A program made the position numbers and the translations under genes. A stretch of DNA of 64,000 bases from Variovorax sp. PAMC28562 (lineage in GTDB: Bacteria > Pseudomonadota > Gammaproteobacteria > Burkholderiales > Burkholderiaceae_C), in NCBI RefSeq assembly GCF_014303735.1, contig NZ_CP060296.1:1375501-1439500 (forward strand), given 5' to 3'. Below are positions 1-7,781 of this stretch, piece by piece. Each line of letters starts with the position of its first letter. Position 1 is the stretch's first letter. Below the pieces are notes generated by a model that ran no database searches, was not told where the DNA came from, and saw nothing but the letters and a program-made list of their open reading frames with translations.

Positions 1-17
1 CCGGCGACAATCGGTTC

Positions 18-452
18 ATGAATTTCAGGAAGATCCTCGTGCCGCTGGTTGGCATCGTGCTCCTCGGGGTGGCTTACCGCAGCTACGGCTGGCAGGGCGT
101 CGCGCTCGTCGGCGGCGCCATCGTCATGTTTTTGCTGCTGCACTTCAACCGCGCGATGAAGGTGCTGCAACGCGCCGCCGAGCGGCCTGTGGGCTATGTC
201 GACAGCGCCGTCATGCTCAACGCCAAGCTCAAGCCGGGCTCGACGCTGATGCACGTGGTCGCGATGACGCGCGCGCTCGGAGAGCCGAAGTCGCAAGAAG
301 GCTCGCAGCCCGAGCTGTACCGCTGGACCGACAACGGCAACTCGTGGGTCGACGCGACCTTCGTCGGCGGCAAGCTGAAGGAATGGGCGCTGACGCGGCC
401 CGACGGGCCGGCGGAAGACACTCCCACCGGCCCGTCTACCTTGGCGCGCTAG
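18..452 (+). CDS. Hypothetical membrane-anchored protein
   Basis: Protein of 144 residues that I cannot assign to a named family. Residues about 7-24 and 28-42 are hydrophobic and separated by a short turn, so an N-terminal membrane hairpin is likely. The remaining hundred residues are soluble. They contain the segments LKPGSTLMHVV and YRWTDNGNSWVDATFVGGKL, which look like a small lipoprotein-type or SmpA-like beta fold that senses or binds something, but this is inference. No clear ribosome binding site precedes the ATG, and the window begins 17 bases upstream, so an earlier start cannot be excluded. Its TAG stop and the TAG stop of the convergent rdgC share one CTAG palindrome at 449-452. 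Confidence 0.7.
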   Translation: MNFRKILVPLVGIVLLGVAYRSYGWQGVALVGGAIVMFLLLHFNRAMKVLQRAAERPVGYVDSAVMLNAKLKPGSTLMHVVAMTRALGEPKSQEGSQPELYRWTDNGNSWVDATFVGGKLKEWALTRPDGPAEDTPTGPSTLAR

Positions 453-1480
453 AACGGCGCGGATTCGTCCGCGAGTTCTTCGGCAGTGGGGCCGTTGGTC
501 GAGGTTCCGGGCGACTTGCCACCTTGCGCCTTCAGCTTCGCGACGGTGTCGTTCGCAGCATCGGCCGCAGATGCACCCAGCTGCATCTCACCGCCAAGCG
601 CCTCGAGCAATTCAGGCACCAACTGCCCCAGCTCACCGGTCGCGATCGCCGCATCCGCATCGAAGTTGTCTTCCTTGCCGCCCTTGTTTGCGACTGCACT
701 GTCGGTGCCCTCGAGAAACACGATCTTGCGAATCACCATCGCGTCGGTCAGCTCGAACGACACGCGATCGTCCCAGGTCATCGCAAGGCGCGTCGGGCGC
801 TTGCCGTCGGCGATGTGCTGGCGAACCTCTTCGATGTCGAGCGCGTGCTTGGCGTAACGCACGACGGATTTCGATTCGTCGCTGGCGCGCAGTTCGCATT
901 CGCGGTCGATCGTGAAGCCGGCCGGCGGTTCCTGGCTGGAGAGCCACTCCGACATCGCGGCGGCCGGCTCCGTTTGCGTTTGCAGCAGTGCCACCGAAAA
1001 ACCTTCTAGGCACTGCACCAGGCTGGTCACAACTTCGTCGGCGCGCGACACGTTGCCGGCGTTCACCACCAGGCGGCGCTCGGCTGGGTCGATCCACACC
1101 ATGATGCGTGCGTGCTTGGTGAAGGCCAGCGGCAGCAGCTCGTGCGTGACGTCTTCCTTCAGGTCGCGCTTTTCTTTCTTGCCCGGCTTGCGGCCGGTGG
1201 TGGCCTCGATTTGCGCGGCGCGTTCCTCTACTTTGCGCCGGATCACCGAGGCCGGCAGCGCCTTGCTCTCGATCATGTACTCGAGCAGCCACTGGCCGCC
1301 GATGGATTCGACCAGCGGCCCGTTTTCTTCACCGCGGGGCTCGGTCCAGCCGGCGGACTTTTCTTGCGACGGGCCGCAGGCCACGAAGCGGTTGGCGCCC
1401 AGGGCCTCTTCGGCCTGGGTCGATGTTTGCGACCACGATGGTTCGATGCGATAGACGATGACGTTCTTGAAGACGGACAC
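449..1480 (-). CDS. rdgC: Recombination-associated protein RdgC
   Basis: RdgC forms a ring around double-stranded DNA and restrains RecA-mediated recombination in the nucleoid. The reading frame stays open upstream to 1612, but the family begins with S-V-F-K-N-V-I-V-Y-R, which places the start at a GTG (codon complementing 1478-1480) preceded by the purine-rich AAAAAGGG. This gives 343 residues, slightly longer than the roughly 300-residue E. coli protein. The body has the expected features: a lysine-rich helix GRKPGKKEKRDLKEDV, the strand RIMVWIDP, and a variable acidic C-terminal tail ending TAEELADESAPF. It is transcribed divergently from ilvE across about 140 bases. Confidence 0.9.
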   Translation of the reverse strand: MSVFKNVIVYRIEPSWSQTSTQAEEALGANRFVACGPSQEKSAGWTEPRGEENGPLVESIGGQWLLEYMIESKALPASVIRRKVEERAAQIEATTGRKPGKKEKRDLKEDVTHELLPLAFTKHARIMVWIDPAERRLVVNAGNVSRADEVVTSLVQCLEGFSVALLQTQTEPAAAMSEWLSSQEPPAGFTIDRECELRASDESKSVVRYAKHALDIEEVRQHIADGKRPTRLAMTWDDRVSFELTDAMVIRKIVFLEGTDSAVANKGGKEDNFDADAAIATGELGQLVPELLEALGGEMQLGASAADAANDTVAKLKAQGGKSPGTSTNGPTAEELADESAPF

Positions 1481-1623
1481 TGAAACCCTTTTTCGAGTGA
1501 TTGGCAGAGTTGTCCATTGTGGGCCTCTCGTCGCGCCGGCCCGTGGCAATACCAACACGCGCCGCCGCCGTAAAATCGAAAGCTTCTGCGACAGCATTCC
1601 CACACGCCCCAAAGGACCAAGAC

Positions 1624-2583
1624 ATGAGCGCCCTCGTACCGCCTCCCGCTTCCCTAGACGACCGCGACGGCAAGATCTGGATGGACGGCGAACTGGTCGA
1701 CTGGCGCAATGCCACGGTCCACGTCCTGAGCCACACGCTGCACTACGGCTGCGGCGCCTTCGAAGGTGTTCGGGCCTACGACACGGTCGATGGCACTGCG
1801 ATCTTTCGTCTTGCCGAGCACACCGAGCGCCTCTTCAACAGCGCCAAGATCCTGCGCATGAAGATCCCTTTTTCGCAGGAAGAAGTGATGGCGGCGCAAA
1901 AGCAGGTCGTGCGCGAGAACAAGCTCGCAAGCTGCTACCTGCGCCCGCTGATCTGGATCGGCTCCGAAAAGCTCGGTGTCAGCCCCCGGGGCAACAAGAT
2001 CCACGCGATGGTTGCGGCCTGGGCCTGGGGCGCCTACCTCGGTGAAGAAGGCATGCGCCGCGGCATCCGCGTGAAGACGTCGAGCTACACGCGGCACCAC
2101 GTCAACATCACCATGACGCAGGCCAAGGCGGTGAGCAACTACACCAACTCGATCCTCGCCAACATGGAAGCGCTCGACGACGGCTACGACGAGGCGCTGC
2201 TGCTCGACGCCAGCGGCTTCGTCTCCGAAGGCGCCGGTGAAAACATCTTCGTGGTGAAGGGCGACGTGGTCTACACGCCCGACCTGTCGGCCGGTGCGCT
2301 CAACGGCATCACTCGCAACACCATCCTGCATATCTGCAAGGACTTGGGGCTGGAGCTCGTGCAAAAGCGCATCACGCGCGACGAGGTCTACATCGCCGAC
2401 GAAGCCTTCTTCACTGGCACCGCGGCTGAAGTGACGCCGATTCGCGAACTCGACCGCATCGAGATCGGCAACCGTGGCGACGGCGGTTCTCGTGGCCCGA
2501 TAACCGAAAAAATCCAGAGCGCGTTCTTCGACATCGTGAACGGCAAAAATCCCAAATACGCCCATTGGCTCACCAAAGTCTGA
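1624..2583 (+). CDS. ilvE: Branched-chain-amino-acid aminotransferase
   Basis: PLP-dependent fold-type IV transaminase that carries out the last step of leucine, isoleucine and valine synthesis. The frame is open from 1501, but the ATG at 1624 has a good AAAGGA about 8 bases upstream and starts just before the conserved core, giving 319 residues (E. coli IlvE has 309). Landmarks are H-Y-G-C-G-A-F-E-G-V-R-A-Y near residue 40, the Schiff-base lysine region around MTQAKAVSNYTNS, the conserved SEGAGENIF segment, and GTAAEVTPI near residue 270. A small zinc-finger gene follows after 14 bases and is probably cotranscribed. Confidence 0.95.
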   Translation: MSALVPPPASLDDRDGKIWMDGELVDWRNATVHVLSHTLHYGCGAFEGVRAYDTVDGTAIFRLAEHTERLFNSAKILRMKIPFSQEEVMAAQKQVVRENKLASCYLRPLIWIGSEKLGVSPRGNKIHAMVAAWAWGAYLGEEGMRRGIRVKTSSYTRHHVNITMTQAKAVSNYTNSILANMEALDDGYDEALLLDASGFVSEGAGENIFVVKGDVVYTPDLSAGALNGITRNTILHICKDLGLELVQKRITRDEVYIADEAFFTGTAAEVTPIRELDRIEIGNRGDGGSRGPITEKIQSAFFDIVNGKNPKYAHWLTKV

Positions 2584-2597
2584 AGACCCGTATCACC

Positions 2598-2807
2598 ATG
2601 TCGACCACCGCCGTCATCGAACTGCTCGCGAAAGAACTCAACCACCAGGGCGGCGTCCACTGCCCGAGCCCGCTGGCCGACATGAAGCTCTGGAGCGCGC
2701 ACCCCAAGGTCTACCTCGACGTGGCACGCACGGGAGAAGCGAAGTGCCCGTATTGCGGCACGGTGTACCGCCTGAAGGCGGGTGAGTCGGCAGTGCATCG
2801 GCACTGA
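2598..2807 (+). CDS. Small zinc-finger domain protein (zf-CHCC type)
   Basis: Protein of 69 residues starting at an ATG 14 bases after ilvE; an in-frame ATG at 2565 lies inside ilvE and is less likely. Cys and His positions fit the short CHCC zinc-finger family related to mitochondrial NDUFS6: a cysteine in GGVHCPSP, a histidine in SAHPKVYLDV, and a C-P-Y-C-G motif followed by T-V-Y-R-L. In betaproteobacteria such genes often sit directly after ilvE. The function is unknown; a structural zinc site and a role in complex assembly are guesses. It is probably cotranscribed with ilvE. Confidence 0.85.
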   Translation: MSTTAVIELLAKELNHQGGVHCPSPLADMKLWSAHPKVYLDVARTGEAKCPYCGTVYRLKAGESAVHRH

Positions 2808-2872
2808 GCCGCTGACCTGCGCCAAGCGATAAGGACAAGGCGATCAACAAGCTTTCTGTCCCCCGTCGAGCG

Positions 2873-3757
2873 TTGTTGCTCGGCGCGTTTTCCGCACCGT
2901 TCGTCGGTGCATGCGCTCCCTTGTCGCATGACGCCGGCGCATCGGCGGCTGCGCTGCAGGCGCTGGACAAACTCGAAGCATCCGCGGGCGGCCGCCTCGG
3001 CATCGTGGCCTTCCGGACCGATGCCGGCAGCGGTGGCGATGTCGGCGCGCGTTCTACGGTGCAGCATCGCGCCGATGAACGCTTTCCGATGTGCAGTACG
3101 TTCAAGGTGCTGGCCGCCTCCGCCATTCTTCAGCGCAGTGCGATCGAAATCGATCTGTTGCAGCGTCGCGTGAGCTATGCCACCAGCGACCTTGTGACCT
3201 ATTCGCCCATCACTGAGAGCCATGTACGTGACGGCATGACCATCGCCGAACTTTGCGCCGCCGCGCTGCAACACAGCGACAACTCGGCCGCCAACATGCT
3301 GCTCGACGCACTCGGTGGTCCGCCAGTGGTCACTGCCTTTGCGCGATCGATCGGCGACACGGCTTTCCGACTCGACCGCCGCGAGACGGAACTGAATACA
3401 GCGCTGCCCGGCGATCCCCGCGACACGTGCACGCCTCGCGCCATGGCGCGCAATCTGCAGGTACTGCTGACGGGCAACGCATTGCCCACGCGACAGCGCG
3501 ATCAACTCGTCGCATGGATGCTCGGCAACACCACCGGTGCCACGCGCATTCGTGCAGCGGTGCCTGCCGACTGGCGCGTCGCCGACAAGACCGGCTCGGG
3601 CGACTATGGAACGGCGAACGATATCGGCGTCGCATGGCCGCCAGCGGGTGCGCCGATCGTCATGGCGATCTACTTCACCCAGACCGTCAAAGAGGCGCCG
3701 ATGCGCAACGATGTCATCGCAGCCGCAGCGCGCATCGCGGCCACTGCATTGGCCTGA
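2873..3757 (+). CDS. Class A beta-lactamase, likely Tat-exported lipoprotein
   Basis: Serine beta-lactamase. All class A elements are visible (numbering from the TTG at 2873): S75-T-F-K78, S135-D136-N137, the omega-loop glutamate E171 in RRETELN, and K239-T-G. A cysteine precedes the active serine (M-C-S-T-F-K), as in PenA-type enzymes of Burkholderia, but there is no partner cysteine after KTG, so the disulfide of KPC-type carbapenemases is not expected. The only conventional start is TTG at 2873. Upstream, the same frame reads I-N-K-L-S-V-P-R-R-A before LLLGAFSAPFVGAC: a twin-arginine motif, hydrophobic stretch and lipobox. The start codon giving this complete signal would be ATC at 2843, with AAGGA 7 bases before it. 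No ATG, GTG or TTG lies between the in-frame stop at 2813 and 2873. Confidence 0.93.
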   Translation: MLLGAFSAPFVGACAPLSHDAGASAAALQALDKLEASAGGRLGIVAFRTDAGSGGDVGARSTVQHRADERFPMCSTFKVLAASAILQRSAIEIDLLQRRVSYATSDLVTYSPITESHVRDGMTIAELCAAALQHSDNSAANMLLDALGGPPVVTAFARSIGDTAFRLDRRETELNTALPGDPRDTCTPRAMARNLQVLLTGNALPTRQRDQLVAWMLGNTTGATRIRAAVPADWRVADKTGSGDYGTANDIGVAWPPAGAPIVMAIYFTQTVKEAPMRNDVIAAAARIAATALA

Positions 3758-3781
3758 GCGCGCCGGTCGAATCTTGCAGGC

Positions 3782-4333
3782 TCACGCGTCAGGGGCGGTG
3801 TATCGCCGGCGCATCCACCACTGCACACCGCTGCGCAGGCCGGTATAGACCGCGAGAACGACCGTGCCCAGCAGCAGCCCGGCAGCGATATCCGCTGGAA
3901 AATGCGCGCCTGCGTAGATGCGGCCCCATGCAGTGGCAAAGGCCAGCGCCAGCAACACGGCACCCGCGGTATGCAGGCCCGGACGCACCAGGCAACCCAG
4001 CGCGACCAACGACATCACCGACATGTGCGTGCTCGGCATGGCGCCTCGTCCACCGTGCTGGAGGTAATTGGGGCTCATGCCTATCGCGAAGGGGCGAGGC
4101 ATGTCCACGGCGCTCGAGATGGCTTGAGACAGCACGGACGTGATGCATGCCAGCAGCAGCAAGAGGACCAGATAGAGGCGCTGAGATGGCTGGCGAAAGC
4201 CGCTGTAGAGCACTGTCAGGCCTGCAGCCCAGGCGCCGTACACGGCGATCCAGCATGCCGCCGCCAACAGCCAGGGCGTGGGATGGAAACCGCCTGCCAT
4301 CCATTCGAACAATCCGTAGTTCACATAACGCAT
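3782..4333 (-). CDS. PAP2-family membrane phosphatase
   Basis: Integral membrane phosphatase of 183 residues. It has the PAP2 signature in order: a first motif around S-S-A-V-D-M-P-R-P (the usual leading lysine is not evident), M-P-S-T-H-M-S, and G-R-I-Y-A-G-A-H-F-P-A-D. Five to six hydrophobic helices surround the motifs. Members of this size dephosphorylate undecaprenyl diphosphate (BcrC/PgpB-like) or other lipid phosphates, with the active site facing the periplasm. It precedes the O-antigen-ligase-like gene on the same strand by 87 bases, so a link to envelope glycan assembly is reasonable. The exact substrate cannot be read from the sequence. Confidence 0.85.
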   Translation of the reverse strand: MRYVNYGLFEWMAGGFHPTPWLLAAACWIAVYGAWAAGLTVLYSGFRQPSQRLYLVLLLLLACITSVLSQAISSAVDMPRPFAIGMSPNYLQHGGRGAMPSTHMSVMSLVALGCLVRPGLHTAGAVLLALAFATAWGRIYAGAHFPADIAAGLLLGTVVLAVYTGLRSGVQWWMRRRYTAPDA

Positions 4334-4420
4334 GGCAAAACCTCCCGACCGAGACGTCGACCACCGTCAAGGGCAGTTCGGTTGCGGATTATTGAAGGCA
4401 CCACGCTGCGATTCTCAAAA

Positions 4421-5686
4421 TCAGGGGTTAACCGAAGCTGAACGTGGCGGTTGCAGCCGCATCAACTCCTGTAGCCGCAAGGGCAGCATCTCGCGCCACG
4501 GCTGGCCCGGCTCCTGCACCAGCCGCAGGTAGACCATCGCGATCCACAGCAGGCTGAGTCCGATCTGCGCATCGCGCAGCGCAGAGTTCACGCTGGTCGC
4601 GATCAGCATCACCAGCATGGCTGCAAAACCGCAGCGTCCGGTGATGTCGTTCCGGCGCCAGCCCTGCCACACGCCGACCAGCATGATGACCAGCAGCGTC
4701 AGCAGTCCCGGCACCCCGGCCTGCGCGCCCATCCACAGGAAATCGTTGTGGGGCATGTTGTAGTCGGCCAGCAGCTTGGGCCCGCGCAGGTGCCACTGCT
4801 CGGTCCAGCCGCCGATGCCCCAGCCTGCGAGCGGTTTGTCGATGATCATGCGTGCGGTGTCGCGGTACATGTAGAAGCGCACGACCCAGCTGCCTTCCGA
4901 CACCGCACCGGCCTGCGCTGCTTCGATTTCCTGCGCGCCCAGCGCGAAGGTGCGCTGCACCACCGGCGACTGCCACACCAGTACGGACGCCGCGCCAACC
5001 GCGATCACCAGCACCACCGCCAGCACCCGCAGTTGCTTACGCCACTGATGCACGCACACTGCAACGCCCGCAACCAGCAGCCCGAGGAGCGAAGTCCGAG
5101 ACGGCAACCACAGTGTGATGATCACCGCGACAAAACCGGTGAGCGCGAAAGCGGGCAGCGCCCAGTGCCCCTTCTTGTCGTGGATATGGGCCAGCCCGAA
5201 TGCCACCGCACTCACACCCAGCACCGTGAAGAGCAGCGCATCGTTGATCGATTTGTTGCCGACCAGCACCAGCGTGGCGCGCCACAACTCGGCCACCGGA
5301 AAGCCGACAGTGCGATAGAGCAGCACCATCAACACGCTGGCGAACGCGATGACGAAGAAGCCGCGCAGCGCCCACAGCGCTTCGTCGCGGGTGAGCGCCA
5401 TCGCCATCACAATGGTCGCTGCGATACGGAAGCCATGCCAGAGGTTCGAAGGTGTCTGCGGGTAGTGCGGCCTGAATGCAAGCACGACAAGCGTCCAAGC
5501 AACATAAGCGACCACCGGCCACCACAGCGGATTGGCACGGATGCGCGCCGCGCGTTCCTGCAAATTGCCCGCGGTAAAGAGCGTCGCGAACATCAACACG
5601 GCGGCTAGGTAGTTGACGCCCACCGGTGCGAAGACTGCAAGCCCCCAGAACATGGCGGCGGGGCGGGCAATCGTCGATCTCTGCAT
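4421..5686 (-). CDS. O-antigen ligase / polymerase-like membrane protein
   Basis: Polytopic membrane protein of 421 residues with about ten to twelve hydrophobic helices, belonging to the Wzy/WaaL (O-antigen ligase) superfamily. The diagnostic large periplasmic loop lies before the last helices: residues around YMYRDTARMIIDKPLAGWGIGG, then Y-N-M-P-H-N-D-F-L, where the histidine of the HN pair is the conserved catalytic residue of WaaL-type ligases. The start was set at M-Q-R-S-T (5686) rather than 5734 because the extra 16 residues are hydrophilic and unlike the family. It probably joins glycans to lipid A core or polymerises a surface polysaccharide. No glycosyltransferases lie nearby, which fits a stand-alone ligase. 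Confidence 0.8.
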   Translation of the reverse strand: MQRSTIARPAAMFWGLAVFAPVGVNYLAAVLMFATLFTAGNLQERAARIRANPLWWPVVAYVAWTLVVLAFRPHYPQTPSNLWHGFRIAATIVMAMALTRDEALWALRGFFVIAFASVLMVLLYRTVGFPVAELWRATLVLVGNKSINDALLFTVLGVSAVAFGLAHIHDKKGHWALPAFALTGFVAVIITLWLPSRTSLLGLLVAGVAVCVHQWRKQLRVLAVVLVIAVGAASVLVWQSPVVQRTFALGAQEIEAAQAGAVSEGSWVVRFYMYRDTARMIIDKPLAGWGIGGWTEQWHLRGPKLLADYNMPHNDFLWMGAQAGVPGLLTLLVIMLVGVWQGWRRNDITGRCGFAAMLVMLIATSVNSALRDAQIGLSLLWIAMVYLRLVQEPGQPWREMLPLRLQELMRLQPPRSASVNP

Positions 5687-5750
5687 GGTGGCGGCGATTC
5701 TAGGTGCGGCCTCCGGGTGGCCACCTGACTTCACCGCCTCGCCTTGAGGC

Positions 5751-6959
5751 TCAAGCTCGGTTAGGCAGCGCGATGACGAAACTGGCGCCGCCGCCGGCGC
5801 GGTCTTCGCAGCGCACCGTGCCGCCGTGGCGTTCCACGATCGACTTCACCAGCGCCAACCCCAGGCCCACACCGCCTTCGCGCTCGCTGGCGCCGGGCAG
5901 CCGATAGAACGGCTCGAAGATGCGGTCGCGCAAGGCGGCCGGCACGCCCGGCCCGCGGTCGTTCACGCGCACGATGGCAAAGCCGCCCGCGCCGGAAGCG
6001 GTTGCCAGCTCCACCGAAATCTCGCCGGCGCCATAGCGCCGTGCGTTCTCGAGCAGATTGCGGATCGCGCGTCGCAGCAGCCGCGGCACGCCACGCACCG
6101 TGAGCGCACTGCTGTCTGTGCCTTCGGCCACGTCGAGTTCCGCGCCGACCTGAGCGCACTCTTCGGCAGCCAAGCCCATCAGGTCGACGGTTTCGATCGT
6201 GCCCATGTCGGCTTCGCTGGCGTCGAGCCGGCTGGACAACAAAATCTCGTCGATCAACTGGTCGAGCTCACCGATGTTGCGGGCGATTTCCTGCCGCGAC
6301 TTCGGGTTCGGCGTGTCGCCCATCAGCTCCAGCCCCATGCGGATGCGCGTGAGCGGCGAGCGCAATTCGTGCGACGCGTTGGCCAGCAGCGACTTGTGCG
6401 AGCGCACCAGTCGTTCGATCCGCACCGCCGCCGCATTGAAGCGCCGCGCCAGGTCGCTGACCTCGTCTTGCCCTTCTTCGGCCACGCGCACCGACAAGTC
6501 ACCCTCGCCCCAACGCTGCACGCTGCGCTGCAACGACTCCAGCCGCTTGGTGAGCCGCCGCACGATCGGGTACACGCCGAGCGCGACCGAGACGCCGACC
6601 AGCACGATCATCCAGACAAAGCCGAACGGCGTGCGCCACGGCGGCGGTGGTGGCCGGCCTTCGCTGGCGATGGTGCCCGGCTCGCGCCGGTTCACTTCGA
6701 GCGACAGGGCGCGGCCGTCGCTGAGCGTCAAGTCGAACTCCAGGCCTTGGCCGCGCGCACGCGTCGCCTGGCCGGTGCCGATGACGTTGTTCTCGGTGTC
6801 CCGCACGATCACCTCGCGCGGCAGGGCGTTGATGCGGTCGCGCTCGCTCTCGGCGGAGATGCGCACCAGCCAGCCAGCCGTCAGCGTGAGCACCACGACA
6901 CCCGCTACCACCGCCAGCCAGATGCGAACGTAGAGGTGGCGCGAGTAGAGGCTCAGCAT
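5751..6959 (-). CDS. Two-component sensor histidine kinase
   Basis: Membrane sensor kinase of 402 residues. Order of parts: membrane helix at about 12-33, a short periplasmic domain of about 80 residues that ends in a proline run, second helix at about 113-132, HAMP linker, dimerisation domain with the phospho-accepting H197 in S-H-E-L-R-S-P-L, and a GHKL ATPase domain with N-box NLLENARRY, G1 NDRGPGV, F-box EPFYR and G2 GVGLGLAL. The small sensor domain and layout match RstB/CpxA/EnvZ-class kinases. It lies 33 bases downstream of the response regulator in the same operon. The stimulus is unknown; envelope stress or acidity are typical for this class. Confidence 0.93.
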   Translation of the reverse strand: MLSLYSRHLYVRIWLAVVAGVVVLTLTAGWLVRISAESERDRINALPREVIVRDTENNVIGTGQATRARGQGLEFDLTLSDGRALSLEVNRREPGTIASEGRPPPPPWRTPFGFVWMIVLVGVSVALGVYPIVRRLTKRLESLQRSVQRWGEGDLSVRVAEEGQDEVSDLARRFNAAAVRIERLVRSHKSLLANASHELRSPLTRIRMGLELMGDTPNPKSRQEIARNIGELDQLIDEILLSSRLDASEADMGTIETVDLMGLAAEECAQVGAELDVAEGTDSSALTVRGVPRLLRRAIRNLLENARRYGAGEISVELATASGAGGFAIVRVNDRGPGVPAALRDRIFEPFYRLPGASEREGGVGLGLALVKSIVERHGGTVRCEDRAGGGASFVIALPNRA

Positions 6960-6992
6960 CGGTCGGTCAATCGGTCAATCGATTTGAGCCGA

Positions 6993-7706
6993 TCAGTCTT
7001 GTTGCTTGGCAAAAACGTAACCGACGCCGCGCACCGTGAGGATGCGCTTCGGGTTCTTCGCGTCGATCTCGATGGCGGCACGGATGCGGCCCATGTGCAC
7101 GTCGATCGAGCGATCGAAGGCTTCGAGCTCGCGGCCGCGCACCGCTTCCATGATCTGGTCGCGCGTGAGGACGCGGCCCGCGCGCTCTGCCATCGCGACC
7201 AGCAGGTCGAACTGGTACGAGGTGAGGTCGGCCAGTGCGGCCGCGACGGTCACGGTGCGGGCGTTGCGGTCGATCTCCAGGGTGCCGAATCGCATCATGG
7301 TCGACGCTGCGGCTTCGCTCGTCGTCTCGCCGCGACGGCGCAGCACGGCGCGAATGCGGGCCAGCAATTCACGCGGCTCGAAGGGCTTGGGCAGATAGTC
7401 GTCGGCCCCGATTTCAAGGCCGATGATGCGGTCCATCGGGTCGCCCTTGGCCGTGAGCATCAGCACCGACACCTTCGCAAGGCCACCCGGCAGTGCGCGG
7501 ATGCGGCGGCACACTTCGAGCCCGTCGGTATCGGGCAGCATCAGGTCGAGGATGACGAGGTCGGGTGCATGCTCCTGCAACTGCGCCAACCCGCTCGCAC
7601 CGTCGGCCGCGTGGTTGAAACCGAAGCCCGACTGCGTCAGGTACTCGCCCACCATTTGCGCCAGGCGGGTGTCGTCTTCGATCATCAGAAGTTGGGGGGT
7701 GCTCAT
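6993..7706 (-). CDS. OmpR/PhoB-family response regulator
   Basis: DNA-binding response regulator of 237 residues. The receiver domain has the acidic pair E-D-D near the N-terminus, the phosphorylated aspartate in V-I-L-D-L-M-L-P at about residue 54, and the conserved lysine in D-Y-L-P-K-P-F. The C-terminal winged helix includes L-T-S-Y-Q-F-D-L-L, R-V-L-T-R-D-Q-I-M and the final hairpin R-G-V-G-Y-V-F. I took the ATG at 7706, which has a GAAG upstream; an ATG three codons earlier (7715) is possible but lacks a purine-rich leader. The kinase gene follows, so the pair forms a complete two-component system. Target genes are not evident here. Confidence 0.93.
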   Translation of the reverse strand: MSTPQLLMIEDDTRLAQMVGEYLTQSGFGFNHAADGASGLAQLQEHAPDLVILDLMLPDTDGLEVCRRIRALPGGLAKVSVLMLTAKGDPMDRIIGLEIGADDYLPKPFEPRELLARIRAVLRRRGETTSEAAASTMMRFGTLEIDRNARTVTVAAALADLTSYQFDLLVAMAERAGRVLTRDQIMEAVRGRELEAFDRSIDVHMGRIRAAIEIDAKNPKRILTVRGVGYVFAKQQD

Positions 7707-7781
7707 GGGCTTCATGGTGAAGGTCGGCGAGCAACCCGCGTTGAACGCTGCGTAAAGTTGGGGTAAACGTCGGGGTGTGCC

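Noticed and set aside
5826..7766. A 646-codon plus-strand frame opposite the two-component system
   Set aside because: The composition is His/Arg/Gln-rich, as expected for the antisense of GC-rich coding DNA, and both genes on the other strand carry all their motifs.
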